A DNA stretch of 6,322 nucleotides from Clostridiales bacterium (GTDB lineage: Bacteria; Bacillota; Clostridia; Christensenellales; Christensenellaceae), in the NCBI GenBank assembly GCA_003343685.1, contig QAKS01000106.1, forward strand, positions 1 to 6,322, read 5' to 3'. The notes under the pieces were generated by a model, which worked only from the letters and a program-made list of their open reading frames with translations, ran no database searches and was not told where the DNA came from. Below, in pieces: positions 1-6,192 of the stretch; the stretch's first letter is position 1, and each line of letters opens with the position of its first letter. The position numbers and the translations under genes were made by a program.

Positions 1-1443
1 AACTGTAAATTGGGAATCGTCAAAAAAGGTAAAAAGAATTTCTGGCTTCATATCATAGTGGGGCCGACCCTCCTGCTGTTGTGTATTTATCTTCTGCCCG
101 CAAGCGCTTTTGAATCCTTTGAAGCGCGTGCAGCGATCGGCACCGTAGCGTGGATGGCCTACTGGTGGATCACCGGCCCCGTAGATTACGCAGTAACAGC
201 GCTGCTGCCCATCGCAGTCAACGCACTTCTGTCTATCACCGACATGAGCGGCGTCATCTCCAACTACGCCTCGGAAACGATTCTCCTTCTGCTTGGGGCG
301 TCTGTCCTTACGGTTTCGTGGGAGATTACGGGTCTGGACAAGCGCATTGCCGCTGTGTTTCTCGGGCTGATCGGAACCTCTCTCACCTCCCATATTATCT
401 TCTGGTTCCTGCTCTCCACAGTGCTTTCCGCAGTCCTTCCCAACGCGGTTGTCTGCGCCACAATCACCCCTATCGCCGTATCCATGCTGAAATATGTGGG
501 TATCAGTGAGATATCCGGCAACAGGACAGGCTCTCTTATTCTCATGACGATTGCATGGGGCGCAGGCGTGGGCGGTCTCGCCTCGCCGCTGGGCGGCGCA
601 ATGAACCTTGTCGTCGTGGACTATATCCAGGAACTTACCGGAACCGAATATATGTATTCGGACTGGGTCATAAAATTTCTTCCCATTATGCTGTTGCTGA
701 TCGTATCCAACATCATTTTCCTCCTCTGCGTTAAGCCGAAAAAGGTTCAGCTCAGCGGCTCGCGCGACTATTTCAGGCAGATGCGCGCAGATATGGGAAA
801 GATGAGCCGCAACGAAATCATCTGTCTCAGTCTGTTTCTCATTGCTACGGTTCTTTCGTTCTCCAGAAGTCTCTATTCCTCTGTTCTGCCGGGTCTCAAG
901 CCGGCCTACGTATTTATCATCTGCGCCATATTGTCCTTCCTCGTCCGCAATAAAGAGGGCGAACGGATTATGAAATGGAATTACGTCCAGACGAAAATCG
1001 TCTGGTCTCTGATTTATGTCTTTGCGGGCGGTCTTGCCGCAGGCACGCTGCTGACCGACTCCGGAGCGGACCTGTGCATCGGCGAGCTCGTCTCCGGCAT
1101 GGGGCTAACCGGCGGCTTTGTCACCGTTCTTGTAATCGTCGCCGTCACCATCCTGCTGTCCGACGTGACCTCCAATACCGCCACCGCAGCCGTTGCCATC
1201 CCCATCGTCATCTCAATCATAAACGTCATCGGGCTCAACCCCATACCGTATGTATTTATCGCTACAATCGGCGTGAATCTGTCCTATATGCTGCCCACGT
1301 CCATCCGTGCTATTCCTGTGGGCTATGGGATGTCGCCCTCCTTTATGTTTAAAAAGGGCGTCGTGCTCACCGTTATCCTAATCGCTTTGCTTTCCGTATC
1401 GGCTTGGGCACTTCTCAGCACCGGCTGGTTTAATCTTGCCTAA
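1..1443 (+). CDS. DASS/SLC13-family anion permease (5' end possibly outside the window)
   Basis: This is a polytopic inner-membrane protein, probably a Na+-coupled carrier for a di- or tricarboxylate or a similar organic anion. The visible part is about 480 residues, close to the usual DASS length, with a dozen or so hydrophobic segments. Counting from a TTG at 10, family-like features are the LLLLGASVL segment followed by GLDKRIA (93-114), the glycine-rich turn GAGVGGLASPLGGAMNL (184-200), and SDVTSNTATA (384-393), which holds the C-terminal SNT substrate/Na+ motif. The equivalent N-terminal motif appears to be PNA (144-146, in AVLPNAVVCAT) instead of SNT, and the second loop reads MLPTSIRA rather than the usual TPPN type. 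The reading frame is open to base 1. TTG at 10 has no visible ribosome binding site, and the next ATG (154) would remove the first membrane segment, so the true start is TTG at 10 or lies upstream. The stop is 14 bases before the ligase gene. The family call is firm; the substrate is unknown. Confidence 0.85.
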   Translation, partial: NCKLGIVKKGKKNFWLHIIVGPTLLLLCIYLLPASAFESFEARAAIGTVAWMAYWWITGPVDYAVTALLPIAVNALLSITDMSGVISNYASETILLLLGASVLTVSWEITGLDKRIAAVFLGLIGTSLTSHIIFWFLLSTVLSAVLPNAVVCATITPIAVSMLKYVGISEISGNRTGSLILMTIAWGAGVGGLASPLGGAMNLVVVDYIQELTGTEYMYSDWVIKFLPIMLLLIVSNIIFLLCVKPKKVQLSGSRDYFRQMRADMGKMSRNEIICLSLFLIATVLSFSRSLYSSVLPGLKPAYVFIICAILSFLVRNKEGERIMKWNYVQTKIVWSLIYVFAGGLAAGTLLTDSGADLCIGELVSGMGLTGGFVTVLVIVAVTILLSDVTSNTATAAVAIPIVISIINVIGLNPIPYVFIATIGVNLSYMLPTSIRAIPVGYGMSPSFMFKKGVVLTVILIALLSVSAWALLSTGWFNLA

Positions 1444-1450
1444 GGGAGGT
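1444..1450 (+). promoter_or_regulatory. Ribosome binding site of the ligase gene
   Basis: GGGAGGT directly follows the permease stop codon (TAA, 1441-1443) and lies 7 bases before the ligase ATG at 1458. It fixes the ligase start and indicates tight coupling of the two genes. Confidence 0.85.
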
Positions 1451-1457
1451 CTGCCAA

Positions 1458-2966
1458 ATGAAATATGAATCCATTATCGAAGCAATCAAACACTACGCCG
1501 GGACACAGCCGGACGCTCTTGCCGTATGTGAGATGAATAAGAGTGTCACCTATGCGCAGTACTGGGACGGCATCGCAAAAACTGCCGCTGCCCTTGTGGA
1601 TGCCGGGCTGCAAAAGGGCGACCATGTTTTGCTTCGGAACTTTCAAAATATCGACTATCTGACGGCATTTTCTGCCCTGCAATACATGGGTGCCCTGCCC
1701 ATCCCCATTGAGAAATCCATCAACGAAGAACGGATGGCGGAAATCGCAGAAAAGGCCCGCGCTTCTGTCGTAATCTCCAACAGCCCCGTCCCCGGCCTTT
1801 CCTTTATCAGCCTCAGCGGGCTGGCGGAAAAAAAGGACGAATTTCCCCCAATGAAACTTCCCATGCCGCGTTCCGATGAACGCTCCATGATGCTGTATAC
1901 GACGGGAACCACCGGCGCATCCAAGGGCATTATCATGCACCATCTGGGCGACGTTTCCATTTCGGAAAACATCATACAGGGTACAGAGATGAAAAAGGGC
2001 AACGTGGAGATCATTCCCATGCCCCTCAACCACTCCTTTGCCCTTCGCAGATATCAGTCCGACATGGTCAACGGCGGTACCGCCTGTCTGATGAACGGCA
2101 TTGCCTTTATCGGCGTGCTCTGGAAGATGATCGCCAAATACGGCGCCACCTCTATGGCCATCGCGCCGGCTGCCCTTTCCGTAATCTTCAAGCTGTCCGA
2201 CGACAAAATCGCCGAATACGACGGACAGTTCGACTATATTCAGGTAGGCTCCGCGCCTCTGCCGGAGGCGGATAAGCAGCGGCTTTTGAGGCTTTTGCCC
2301 CATACGCGGCTGTACAACTTCTACGGCTCTACCGAGGCAGGCTGCGCCTGCATCCTGAACTTCAACAGCGGCGACGACCGGTCAGGCTGCATCGGCCGTC
2401 CAACGGTCAACTCCAAAATACGCTTTACCGATGAAAACGGCAGAGAAATGCCACACACAGACAAGGAGCATCCCGGCCTTCTTTCCTGGGGCGGCCCCAT
2501 CGTCATGGAGTGCTACTACAAAGACCCCGCCGAAACGGCGCGAACCCTGCAAAACGGCTATATCCGCACCAACGATATGGCATGGCTCGACGAAGAGGGC
2601 CGCTGCATTCTGATCGGCCGGGCTGACGACATCATCAATTCCGGCGGCAATAAAATCGCCCCCTCGGAGATTGAAAAAATTGCAGATTCCTTTCCCGGCG
2701 TATGCGAAAGCGTCTGTTCCTCCGTCAAGGACAGTCTGTTGGGCGAAGCCCCGGTTCTCGTGGTTGTTCCCAAAAAGGACGGCTATGACAAAGCCGGACT
2801 TCTGCGCTTCCTCTCGGAACGGATTGAAGGCTACAAGCTGCCCCGCGCTCTGGTGGAAGCAGAGTCCCTTCCCCGAACGTTCAACGGCAAAATACTCCGC
2901 CGTCAGGCCAAAGAAACTCTCGCCGAAAAAGGCGTCAAGCCCGGCGACGGCATCGGCGCGGAATAG
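1458..2966 (+). CDS. AMP-binding acyl-CoA synthetase/ligase (ANL superfamily)
   Basis: This is a cytoplasmic adenylate-forming enzyme of 502 residues. It should activate a carboxylic acid with ATP to an acyl-adenylate and then, most likely, form the CoA thioester. The large N-terminal domain spans roughly residues 1-388. It carries the phosphate-binding loop YTTGTTGASKG (147-157), PLNHSFA (189-195), and YGSTEAG (289-295), which contacts adenine. Asp373 in the TNDMAWLDEEG segment should bind the ribose. GRADDIINSGGNKI (387-400) is the hinge and start of the small C-terminal domain, which holds the catalytic lysine Lys478 in FNGKILRR. All core catalytic motifs are intact. Ser155 replaces the more common Pro in the phosphate loop, as in some malonyl-CoA synthetases. 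The start is supported by GGGAGGT at 1444-1450, 7 bases before ATG. The 14-base gap after the permease implies one transcript and joint uptake and activation of one substrate. The substrate cannot be assigned; short-chain, dicarboxylic or aromatic acids are all possible. Confidence 0.93.
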   Translation: MKYESIIEAIKHYAGTQPDALAVCEMNKSVTYAQYWDGIAKTAAALVDAGLQKGDHVLLRNFQNIDYLTAFSALQYMGALPIPIEKSINEERMAEIAEKARASVVISNSPVPGLSFISLSGLAEKKDEFPPMKLPMPRSDERSMMLYTTGTTGASKGIIMHHLGDVSISENIIQGTEMKKGNVEIIPMPLNHSFALRRYQSDMVNGGTACLMNGIAFIGVLWKMIAKYGATSMAIAPAALSVIFKLSDDKIAEYDGQFDYIQVGSAPLPEADKQRLLRLLPHTRLYNFYGSTEAGCACILNFNSGDDRSGCIGRPTVNSKIRFTDENGREMPHTDKEHPGLLSWGGPIVMECYYKDPAETARTLQNGYIRTNDMAWLDEEGRCILIGRADDIINSGGNKIAPSEIEKIADSFPGVCESVCSSVKDSLLGEAPVLVVVPKKDGYDKAGLLRFLSERIEGYKLPRALVEAESLPRTFNGKILRRQAKETLAEKGVKPGDGIGAE

Positions 2967-2977
2967 CGCATACGGCT

Positions 2978-3024
2978 GCCAAAAAAGCTCTCCGCGCCCT
3001 TCGTTCGCGGAGAGCTTTTTTGGC
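2978..3024 (+). terminator. Intrinsic terminator of the permease-ligase operon
   Basis: There is a perfect 19-bp inverted repeat (2978-2996 with 3006-3024) around a 9-base loop. The inner arms read GCTCTCCGCG and CGCGGAGAGC, and the descending arm runs into TTTTTT (3016-3021). It starts 12 bases after the ligase stop codon. The ascending arm carries six A residues, so the structure could also act on the opposite strand, but no minus-strand gene lies to its right until the DUF368 gene beyond the regulator. It separates the operon from the downstream regulator gene. Confidence 0.9.
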
Positions 3025-3060
3025 CGTCCGCTTCCGTTGCCCTCTGCCGCATTTCACACC

Positions 3061-3089
3061 TTGCAGTTTGCTGCGCTTTACCCTATAAT
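3061..3089 (+). promoter_or_regulatory. Predicted housekeeping-type promoter of the DeoR-family gene
   Basis: A -35 element TTGCAG (3061-3066) is followed after exactly 17 bases by a perfect -10 element TATAAT (3084-3089), 49 bases before the regulator's ATG. With the strong terminator just upstream, this suggests that the regulator has its own transcript starting near 3096. The -35 match is only half, so the perfect -10 and ideal spacing carry the call. Confidence 0.7.
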
Positions 3090-3098
3090 CAAATATAT

Positions 3099-3112
3099 TG
3101 GCAAAAACGCCA
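3099..3112. promoter_or_regulatory. Possible operator: TGGC-N6-GCCA palindrome at the predicted transcription start
   Basis: TGGC (3099-3102) and GCCA (3109-3112) flank an A-rich 6-base spacer, about 10 bases after the -10 element. A repressor bound here would block the promoter. It could be an autoregulatory site for the DeoR-type protein, or a degenerate catabolite-repression (cre-like) site. The half-sites are short, so chance occurrence is possible. Confidence 0.3.
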
Positions 3113-3138
3113 TGCAAAAGCAGCGAAAGGCTTAAAGA

Positions 3139-3936
3139 ATGATAAAAGACGACAGCATTTTTGTAGAAGAGAGAAAAAAACTCATCGTAGACTATGTAAA
3201 TGAAAACAGCAAAGCCACCGTGTCGGAATTGGGAGACTTGTATTCCGTGTCTCCCTCGACCATCAGAAACGACTTAAGAGATCTGGAAAACTGCGGTCTG
3301 CTCCGACGCACACATGGGGGCGCCGTTTCCTGCCGAAGCGTCAATTTTGAGGCAAATTCATACGAAAAATCGGTGGTATGTATTGAATCCAAAAAAGCAA
3401 TTGCCGCCGCAGCGCTGTCACATATCAAAAACAGAGATACCATTGCGCTGGATACCGGAACGACAGCCTACGAGCTTGCGCTTCTTCTCACCGACTTCAG
3501 CGATCTCATGGTGGTGACCTGTGATCTGGAAATCGCCTCGTTTCTGGAGCGCCGCACCGATGCCGGCATCTTCATTGCCGGCGGCCGCGTCCGGCGTGAT
3601 TACCACTGCACCTATGGCAAGAAGGCCATCGACGCCATCTCCGATCTGAACGTGGATAAGGCCTTTCTCAGCGCCAACGGCGTCAGCCTGACAAGGGGCG
3701 TCACGACGCCGAATATCGACGTGTCCCAGATGAAAAAGCTTTTTATGGGAATTTCTTCAGAGTCCTTCCTGCTTTGCGATCATACAAAGCTGGGAAAAAC
3801 GTCTTTTGCCCGCTTTGCGGATCTCGATTCTATAGAGACGCTCATCACCGATGATCAGGCCGACCCCGACTTTGTCGAAGCCGCCCGACAGAAGGGTGTG
3901 GATGTCGTTCTCGCCCCAAAGATATCCCCCGCTTAA
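3139..3936 (+). CDS. DeoR/GlpR-family transcriptional regulator
   Basis: This is a 265-residue cytoplasmic DNA-binding protein of normal length for the DeoR/GlpR family. The N-terminal winged helix-turn-helix spans roughly residues 10-65, with the recognition region TVSELGDLYSVSPSTIRND (27-45) and the family-typical RRTHGGA (56-62). The C-terminal sugar-isomerase-like effector domain (about 80-255) has IALDTGTTAYELA (102-114), GGRVRRDY (148-155), DKAFLSANGV (173-182) and DHTKLGK (214-220). Members usually repress carbohydrate or related catabolic genes and are relieved by a small, often phosphorylated, ligand. The effector is not readable here. The start ATG has a modest GAAAGG (3125-3130) 8 bases upstream. 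The gene lies downstream of the permease-ligase operon in the same direction but behind a strong terminator and with its own promoter. Control of that operon is likely by proximity but unproven. Confidence 0.93.
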   Translation: MIKDDSIFVEERKKLIVDYVNENSKATVSELGDLYSVSPSTIRNDLRDLENCGLLRRTHGGAVSCRSVNFEANSYEKSVVCIESKKAIAAAALSHIKNRDTIALDTGTTAYELALLLTDFSDLMVVTCDLEIASFLERRTDAGIFIAGGRVRRDYHCTYGKKAIDAISDLNVDKAFLSANGVSLTRGVTTPNIDVSQMKKLFMGISSESFLLCDHTKLGKTSFARFADLDSIETLITDDQADPDFVEAARQKGVDVVLAPKISPA

Positions 3937-3966
3937 CGTGGGGACAGCGATTGCCGCTTGTGCGGC
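3927..3966. terminator. Weak hairpins in the convergent gap (possible terminators)
   Basis: Two small stems lie where the regulator and the DUF368 gene converge. CCCCGC/GTGGGG (3927-3932 with 3938-3943, one G-T wobble) spans the regulator stop codon. GCCGC/GCGGC (3953-3957 with 3962-3966) has a 4-base loop. Neither is followed by a T-tract on either strand, so efficient intrinsic termination is doubtful. Confidence 0.25.
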
Positions 3967-3973
3967 ATACGCC

Positions 3974-4825
3974 TCAATTATTCATCTCCCCCTGCTCGTC
4001 CGCCTTTGTAATCCTACCGCCCAGCTTGTCCAGCCCCACCGCCGCGGCAAAGCCCGCCGCAGCACACAGCAGACACAGCAGGCCTTCTCCTATTCCTGCA
4101 TAATCCAGCGGAATAATCATCACGGCAGATGCCGCAACCAACCCAAGCACCACATGCGAAACCACAGAGTATTTTCTTTCATACAAGGCATTGACGCCGC
4201 GCGCCAGTCCCAGCGCCGCCAGAACCACGCCGATCAGCAGCGGTATAATGACCTCGGGAGAAAAATTTGCTATTCCGGCGGTCATCGGCTGATACAGCCC
4301 CAGAAAAATCAGGATCGAAGAGGAGGACAATCCCGGCACGATCAGACTCAGCCCCCATACTCCGCCGCAGAACAGGAACCACCAGATATTCGGCTCGATA
4401 GCCGCCGCCGCGCTCATCCGAATTGTGAGCAGCAGCGCCGTCAGCCCGACAAACCCCGCAGCCAGCCCTATCCATGACCCCTTCGTTCTTCCCTGTCCGC
4501 CCGCGTCCCGGTACAGAGACGGCAGCGTCCCCACAATCAGGCCGAAAAACAGACAAACCATATATTTGGGCGAGCTTTCAAAAAACAGCTCCACCAGCTT
4601 TGCCAGCCCGAAAAATCCCAAAACCCATCCGATTCCCACCGGCAAAAGCAACCTCCAGTATTTTTTTATCGCCCCTGCCGGATGGGAAAACAGCTCCATC
4701 ATAGGGCGGTATATTCCGAAAAGCACGCACAGCACGCCGCCGCTCACCCCCGGCAGGATTGCCCCGACGCCAATCAGCGCACCCTGAATTGCTCTTAAAA
4801 TCCACAGTCCTGTATTCTTTGCCAT
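3974..4825 (-). CDS. DUF368 membrane protein, putative undecaprenyl-phosphate translocase
   Basis: This is a polytopic inner-membrane protein of 283 residues. DUF368 proteins, called PopT in some Firmicutes, have been implicated experimentally in returning undecaprenyl phosphate, the lipid carrier of cell-wall synthesis, across the membrane. The diagnostic motif is visible twice: ILPGVSGG then GIYRP (23-41), and IVPGLSSSS then GLYQP (162-180). This internal repeat fits two structurally related halves with re-entrant, substrate-binding loops. Hydrophobic segments lie near 10-25, 59-80, 88-101, 118-135, 147-175, 191-208, 222-240 and 247-265. I chose ATG at 4825 because GAGG sits 5 bases upstream of it. 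GTG at 4831 is in frame, would add two residues, and has no site upstream of its own. The gene has its own near-consensus promoter and is divergent from the DUF2935 gene. The family call is firm; the transport role is inferred from the family. Confidence 0.9.
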   Translation of the reverse strand: MAKNTGLWILRAIQGALIGVGAILPGVSGGVLCVLFGIYRPMMELFSHPAGAIKKYWRLLLPVGIGWVLGFFGLAKLVELFFESSPKYMVCLFFGLIVGTLPSLYRDAGGQGRTKGSWIGLAAGFVGLTALLLTIRMSAAAAIEPNIWWFLFCGGVWGLSLIVPGLSSSSILIFLGLYQPMTAGIANFSPEVIIPLLIGVVLAALGLARGVNALYERKYSVVSHVVLGLVAASAVMIIPLDYAGIGEGLLCLLCAAAGFAAAVGLDKLGGRITKADEQGEMNN

Positions 4826-4862
4826 GTTCACCTCATAAATATATCATACAGTATCAGCGTTG

Positions 4863-4891
4863 ATGATATGCGTTGTCCCCGCTTTTGTCAA
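4863..4891 (-). promoter_or_regulatory. Near-consensus sigma-70/sigma-A promoter of the DUF368 gene
   Basis: Read on the minus strand, TTGACA (4886-4891, perfect -35) is followed after exactly 17 bases by TATCAT (4863-4868, five of six for -10). Transcription should start near 4856, giving a leader of about 30 bases before the ATG at 4825. This is the strongest promoter signal in the window and suggests steady expression. Confidence 0.75.
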
Positions 4892-5090
4892 TATATGGGA
4901 TGTAAATATTTATCGTTCCTTTAAAATCCTCCATTGCATGTCCCCTTTTTGCAGCCTCGGACAGATCAGGCGGCAGCTTTGCAAAACTGCCAAGCTTGAG
5001 AGCACAGGAGTGCATGACATTACATAATATGCAGTAAGCCGGGCGCGGGCCACCCCCTCTCCGGCTATATCATTATTCGGGAGGACATAA
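4892..5090 (+). promoter_or_regulatory. Upstream/leader region of the DUF2935 gene with dyad symmetries
   Basis: This 199-base stretch has no convincing gene. It contains a 20-base near-palindrome with arms GGCAG and CTGCC around TTTGCAAA (4972-4991). A second dyad is TGCAT/ATGCA (5011-5015 with 5029-5033). A stem AGCCGG/CCGGCT (5037-5042 with 5061-5066) lies just before the ribosome binding site GGGAGGA (5079-5085). Promoter candidates for the plus strand are weak: TTGTCA (4885-4890) with TATTTA (4907-4912), and TTGAGA (4996-5001) with an AT-rich block around 5021-5028. The regulatory purpose of the dyads is not established. Confidence 0.35.
5079..5085 (+). promoter_or_regulatory. Ribosome binding site of the DUF2935 gene
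   Basis: GGGAGGA lies 5 bases before ATG at 5091. It is a strong Bacillota-type site and fixes the start. Confidence 0.85.
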
Positions 5091-5990
5091 ATGGAACGTT
5101 CACAGTCATATATCATTCTATCCCTTGAACTCCACCTGTTTTTTGCGAGGATTATGAAGGAACACGCGCTGTTTCTTGCCGCCGGCTTCACGCCGGTCAA
5201 TGCGTCCTTTTCAAAAGAGGCAAATCTGTTCAAGTCGCAATTTGAAGAGCTGCTTACGCAGGCAGTGCGTTTGGGAGACGGCATTGTCCGCGCCAAAACC
5301 CTCTGTTCGGGAGAAATCGTTACGGAATTCACCGCAAAAACAGAACAGCAGACACAGCAGTTTACGGGAATCGCCATAGACCAGCGCATTACAGCCCTCG
5401 AAGAAAACATGCGTTCCGGCGAAATTTGCCGGGTAACGCCGGCGCTGCTGGAGCAAGTCCGCTTCCTCAATCAAACCGCCATCCGTCTGACACACGGGTT
5501 GATTCATTTGAAGGAACGCATCCTTGATGGCGTTACCTCCTGCTGTATATTTACCACGAACTACCCGCTGCTGATCCAGCACATTATCCGTGAAGCCAAA
5601 CTGTACTGCACCTATCTGACCGATCTCGAAAGCGGTCGGCCCGTCGACGATATGAGAATGCGTCAGACGGAACAGTTCTGGAACCGCATTATGATGGAAC
5701 ACGCCCTGTTTATCAGAGGCCTGCTCGATCCCTGCGAGGAAGCGCTGATCAGGGCGGCAAACGACTATGCAGAGGACTACGCCCGTCTGCTGGAAACCTC
5801 GCGCGCTCGCTGCGACTTCACCTGCCCCCAGCCGGGTGGTTCTCTGGCGGAAACAATAAAATTCCGGGATTTCAAATCCGCCGGAACAAAAGGCATCTGC
5901 TGCTGCGAAATCCAATCCGTAATTTTGCCGCTGCTTGCCGACCACGTTCTTCGCGAAGCAAACCATTATATCCGATTGTTAAGCGATTGA
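5091..5990 (+). CDS. DUF2935 protein (duplicated ferritin-like helical bundle)
   Basis: This is a 299-residue, apparently soluble, all-helical protein with no signal peptide or membrane segment. It matches the DUF2935 family, common in spore-forming Firmicutes and of uncertain function. The protein has two homologous halves. ELHLFFARIMKEHALF (13-28) is repeated as QTEQFWNRIMMEHALF (192-207), and PLLIQHIIREAKLYCTYL (159-176) as PLLADHVLREANHYIRLL (280-297). The recurring acidic and histidine residues could bind metal in each bundle: Glu13, Glu24, His25, His164 and Glu168 in one, and Glu194, Glu203, His204, His285 and Glu289 in the other. This metal-binding idea is inference. The protein has eleven cysteines, including C241-x3-C245, Cys151-Cys152 and Cys270-272, which is notable for a cytoplasmic protein of this size. 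It is a single-gene unit, divergent from DUF368 and followed by a terminator. The family call is firm; the function is unknown. Confidence 0.88.
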   Translation: MERSQSYIILSLELHLFFARIMKEHALFLAAGFTPVNASFSKEANLFKSQFEELLTQAVRLGDGIVRAKTLCSGEIVTEFTAKTEQQTQQFTGIAIDQRITALEENMRSGEICRVTPALLEQVRFLNQTAIRLTHGLIHLKERILDGVTSCCIFTTNYPLLIQHIIREAKLYCTYLTDLESGRPVDDMRMRQTEQFWNRIMMEHALFIRGLLDPCEEALIRAANDYAEDYARLLETSRARCDFTCPQPGGSLAETIKFRDFKSAGTKGICCCEIQSVILPLLADHVLREANHYIRLLSD

Positions 5991-6013
5991 CCGTCCTATA
6001 GCTGCGGCTTTGC

Positions 6014-6047
6014 AGCGGCTGCTTCACAGTTTAAAACAGCCGCTTTT
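6014..6047 (+). terminator. Intrinsic terminator of the DUF2935 gene
   Basis: AGCGGCTG (6014-6021) pairs with CAGCCGCT (6037-6044) around a 15-base loop, and the descending arm leads into TTTT (6044-6047). It begins 23 bases after the stop codon. A competing stem GCTGC/GCAGC (6001-6005 with 6012-6016) overlaps its left arm. The T-tract is short, so efficiency may be moderate. Confidence 0.65.
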
Positions 6048-6051
6048 CGGC

Positions 6052-6079
6052 AAAAAAAGTAAGCGGCGCAGTGCGCCGC
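6052..6079 (-). terminator. Intrinsic terminator of the minus-strand dehydrogenase gene
   Basis: On the minus strand, GCGGCGCA (6079-6072) pairs with TGCGCCGC (6070-6063). The stem is very GC-rich with a minimal loop and is followed by TTAC and seven T residues (6058-6052). It lies 114 bases beyond the dehydrogenase stop codon and is the only structure in the gap with a good minus-strand T-tract. Confidence 0.7.
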
Positions 6080-6104
6080 CCAGAAAAGAGATATAAAGGA
6101 TCTT

Positions 6105-6184
6105 CGGGCGTGACCCATACGCCCGCAACCCCTCCTGCTGAGGGGGAGAAATGCCGCGATTCAAACGTTTCCGCCGAATCGCGG
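6105..6184. repeat. Cluster of three tandem hairpins in the convergent gap
   Basis: Three inverted repeats follow each other closely. CGGGCGT/ACGCCCG (6105-6111 with 6119-6125) has a 7-base loop. CCCCTC/GAGGGG (6129-6134 with 6140-6145) has a 5-base loop. CCGCGATTC/GAATCGCGG (6154-6162 with 6176-6184) has a 13-base loop that contains the palindrome AAACGTTT (6163-6170). None has a T-tract. The array could be a structured RNA, the folded 3' end of the dehydrogenase transcript, or a copy of an interspersed intergenic repeat of the kind common in gut Clostridia. The sequence alone does not decide between these. Confidence 0.45.
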
Positions 6185-6192
6185 TCCTTGCA

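Noticed and set aside
1440..2303. Long open frame of 287 codons on the minus strand
   Set aside because: It lies wholly antisense to the ligase gene, which has every ANL motif and a strong ribosome binding site. The antisense peptide resembles no family I recognise and is rich in His/Gly/Arg, as expected of a shadow frame.
3851..4477. Plus-strand open frame of 208 codons
   Set aside because: It overlaps the end of the regulator and runs antisense to the DUF368 gene. Its peptide is Gln/Arg/His-rich with no domain, an artefact of GC-biased codon use on the other strand.
4829..4831. GTG as start of the DUF368 gene
   Set aside because: The GAGG sequence immediately precedes this GTG and is too close to serve it, while it is well spaced for the ATG at 4825.
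4910..5470. Minus-strand open frame of 186 codons spanning the DUF2935 leader and start
   Set aside because: The peptide is Arg/Ser/Cys-rich with no recognisable domain and overlaps a well-supported gene.
5211..5966. Minus-strand open frame of 251 codons
   Set aside because: It is antisense to the DUF2935 gene, which has clear family motifs and an internal duplication. No ribosome binding site or recognisable domain supports the antisense frame.
6105..6184. CRISPR array
   Set aside because: The three hairpins have different sequences and irregular spacing, and there are no direct repeats with unique spacers.
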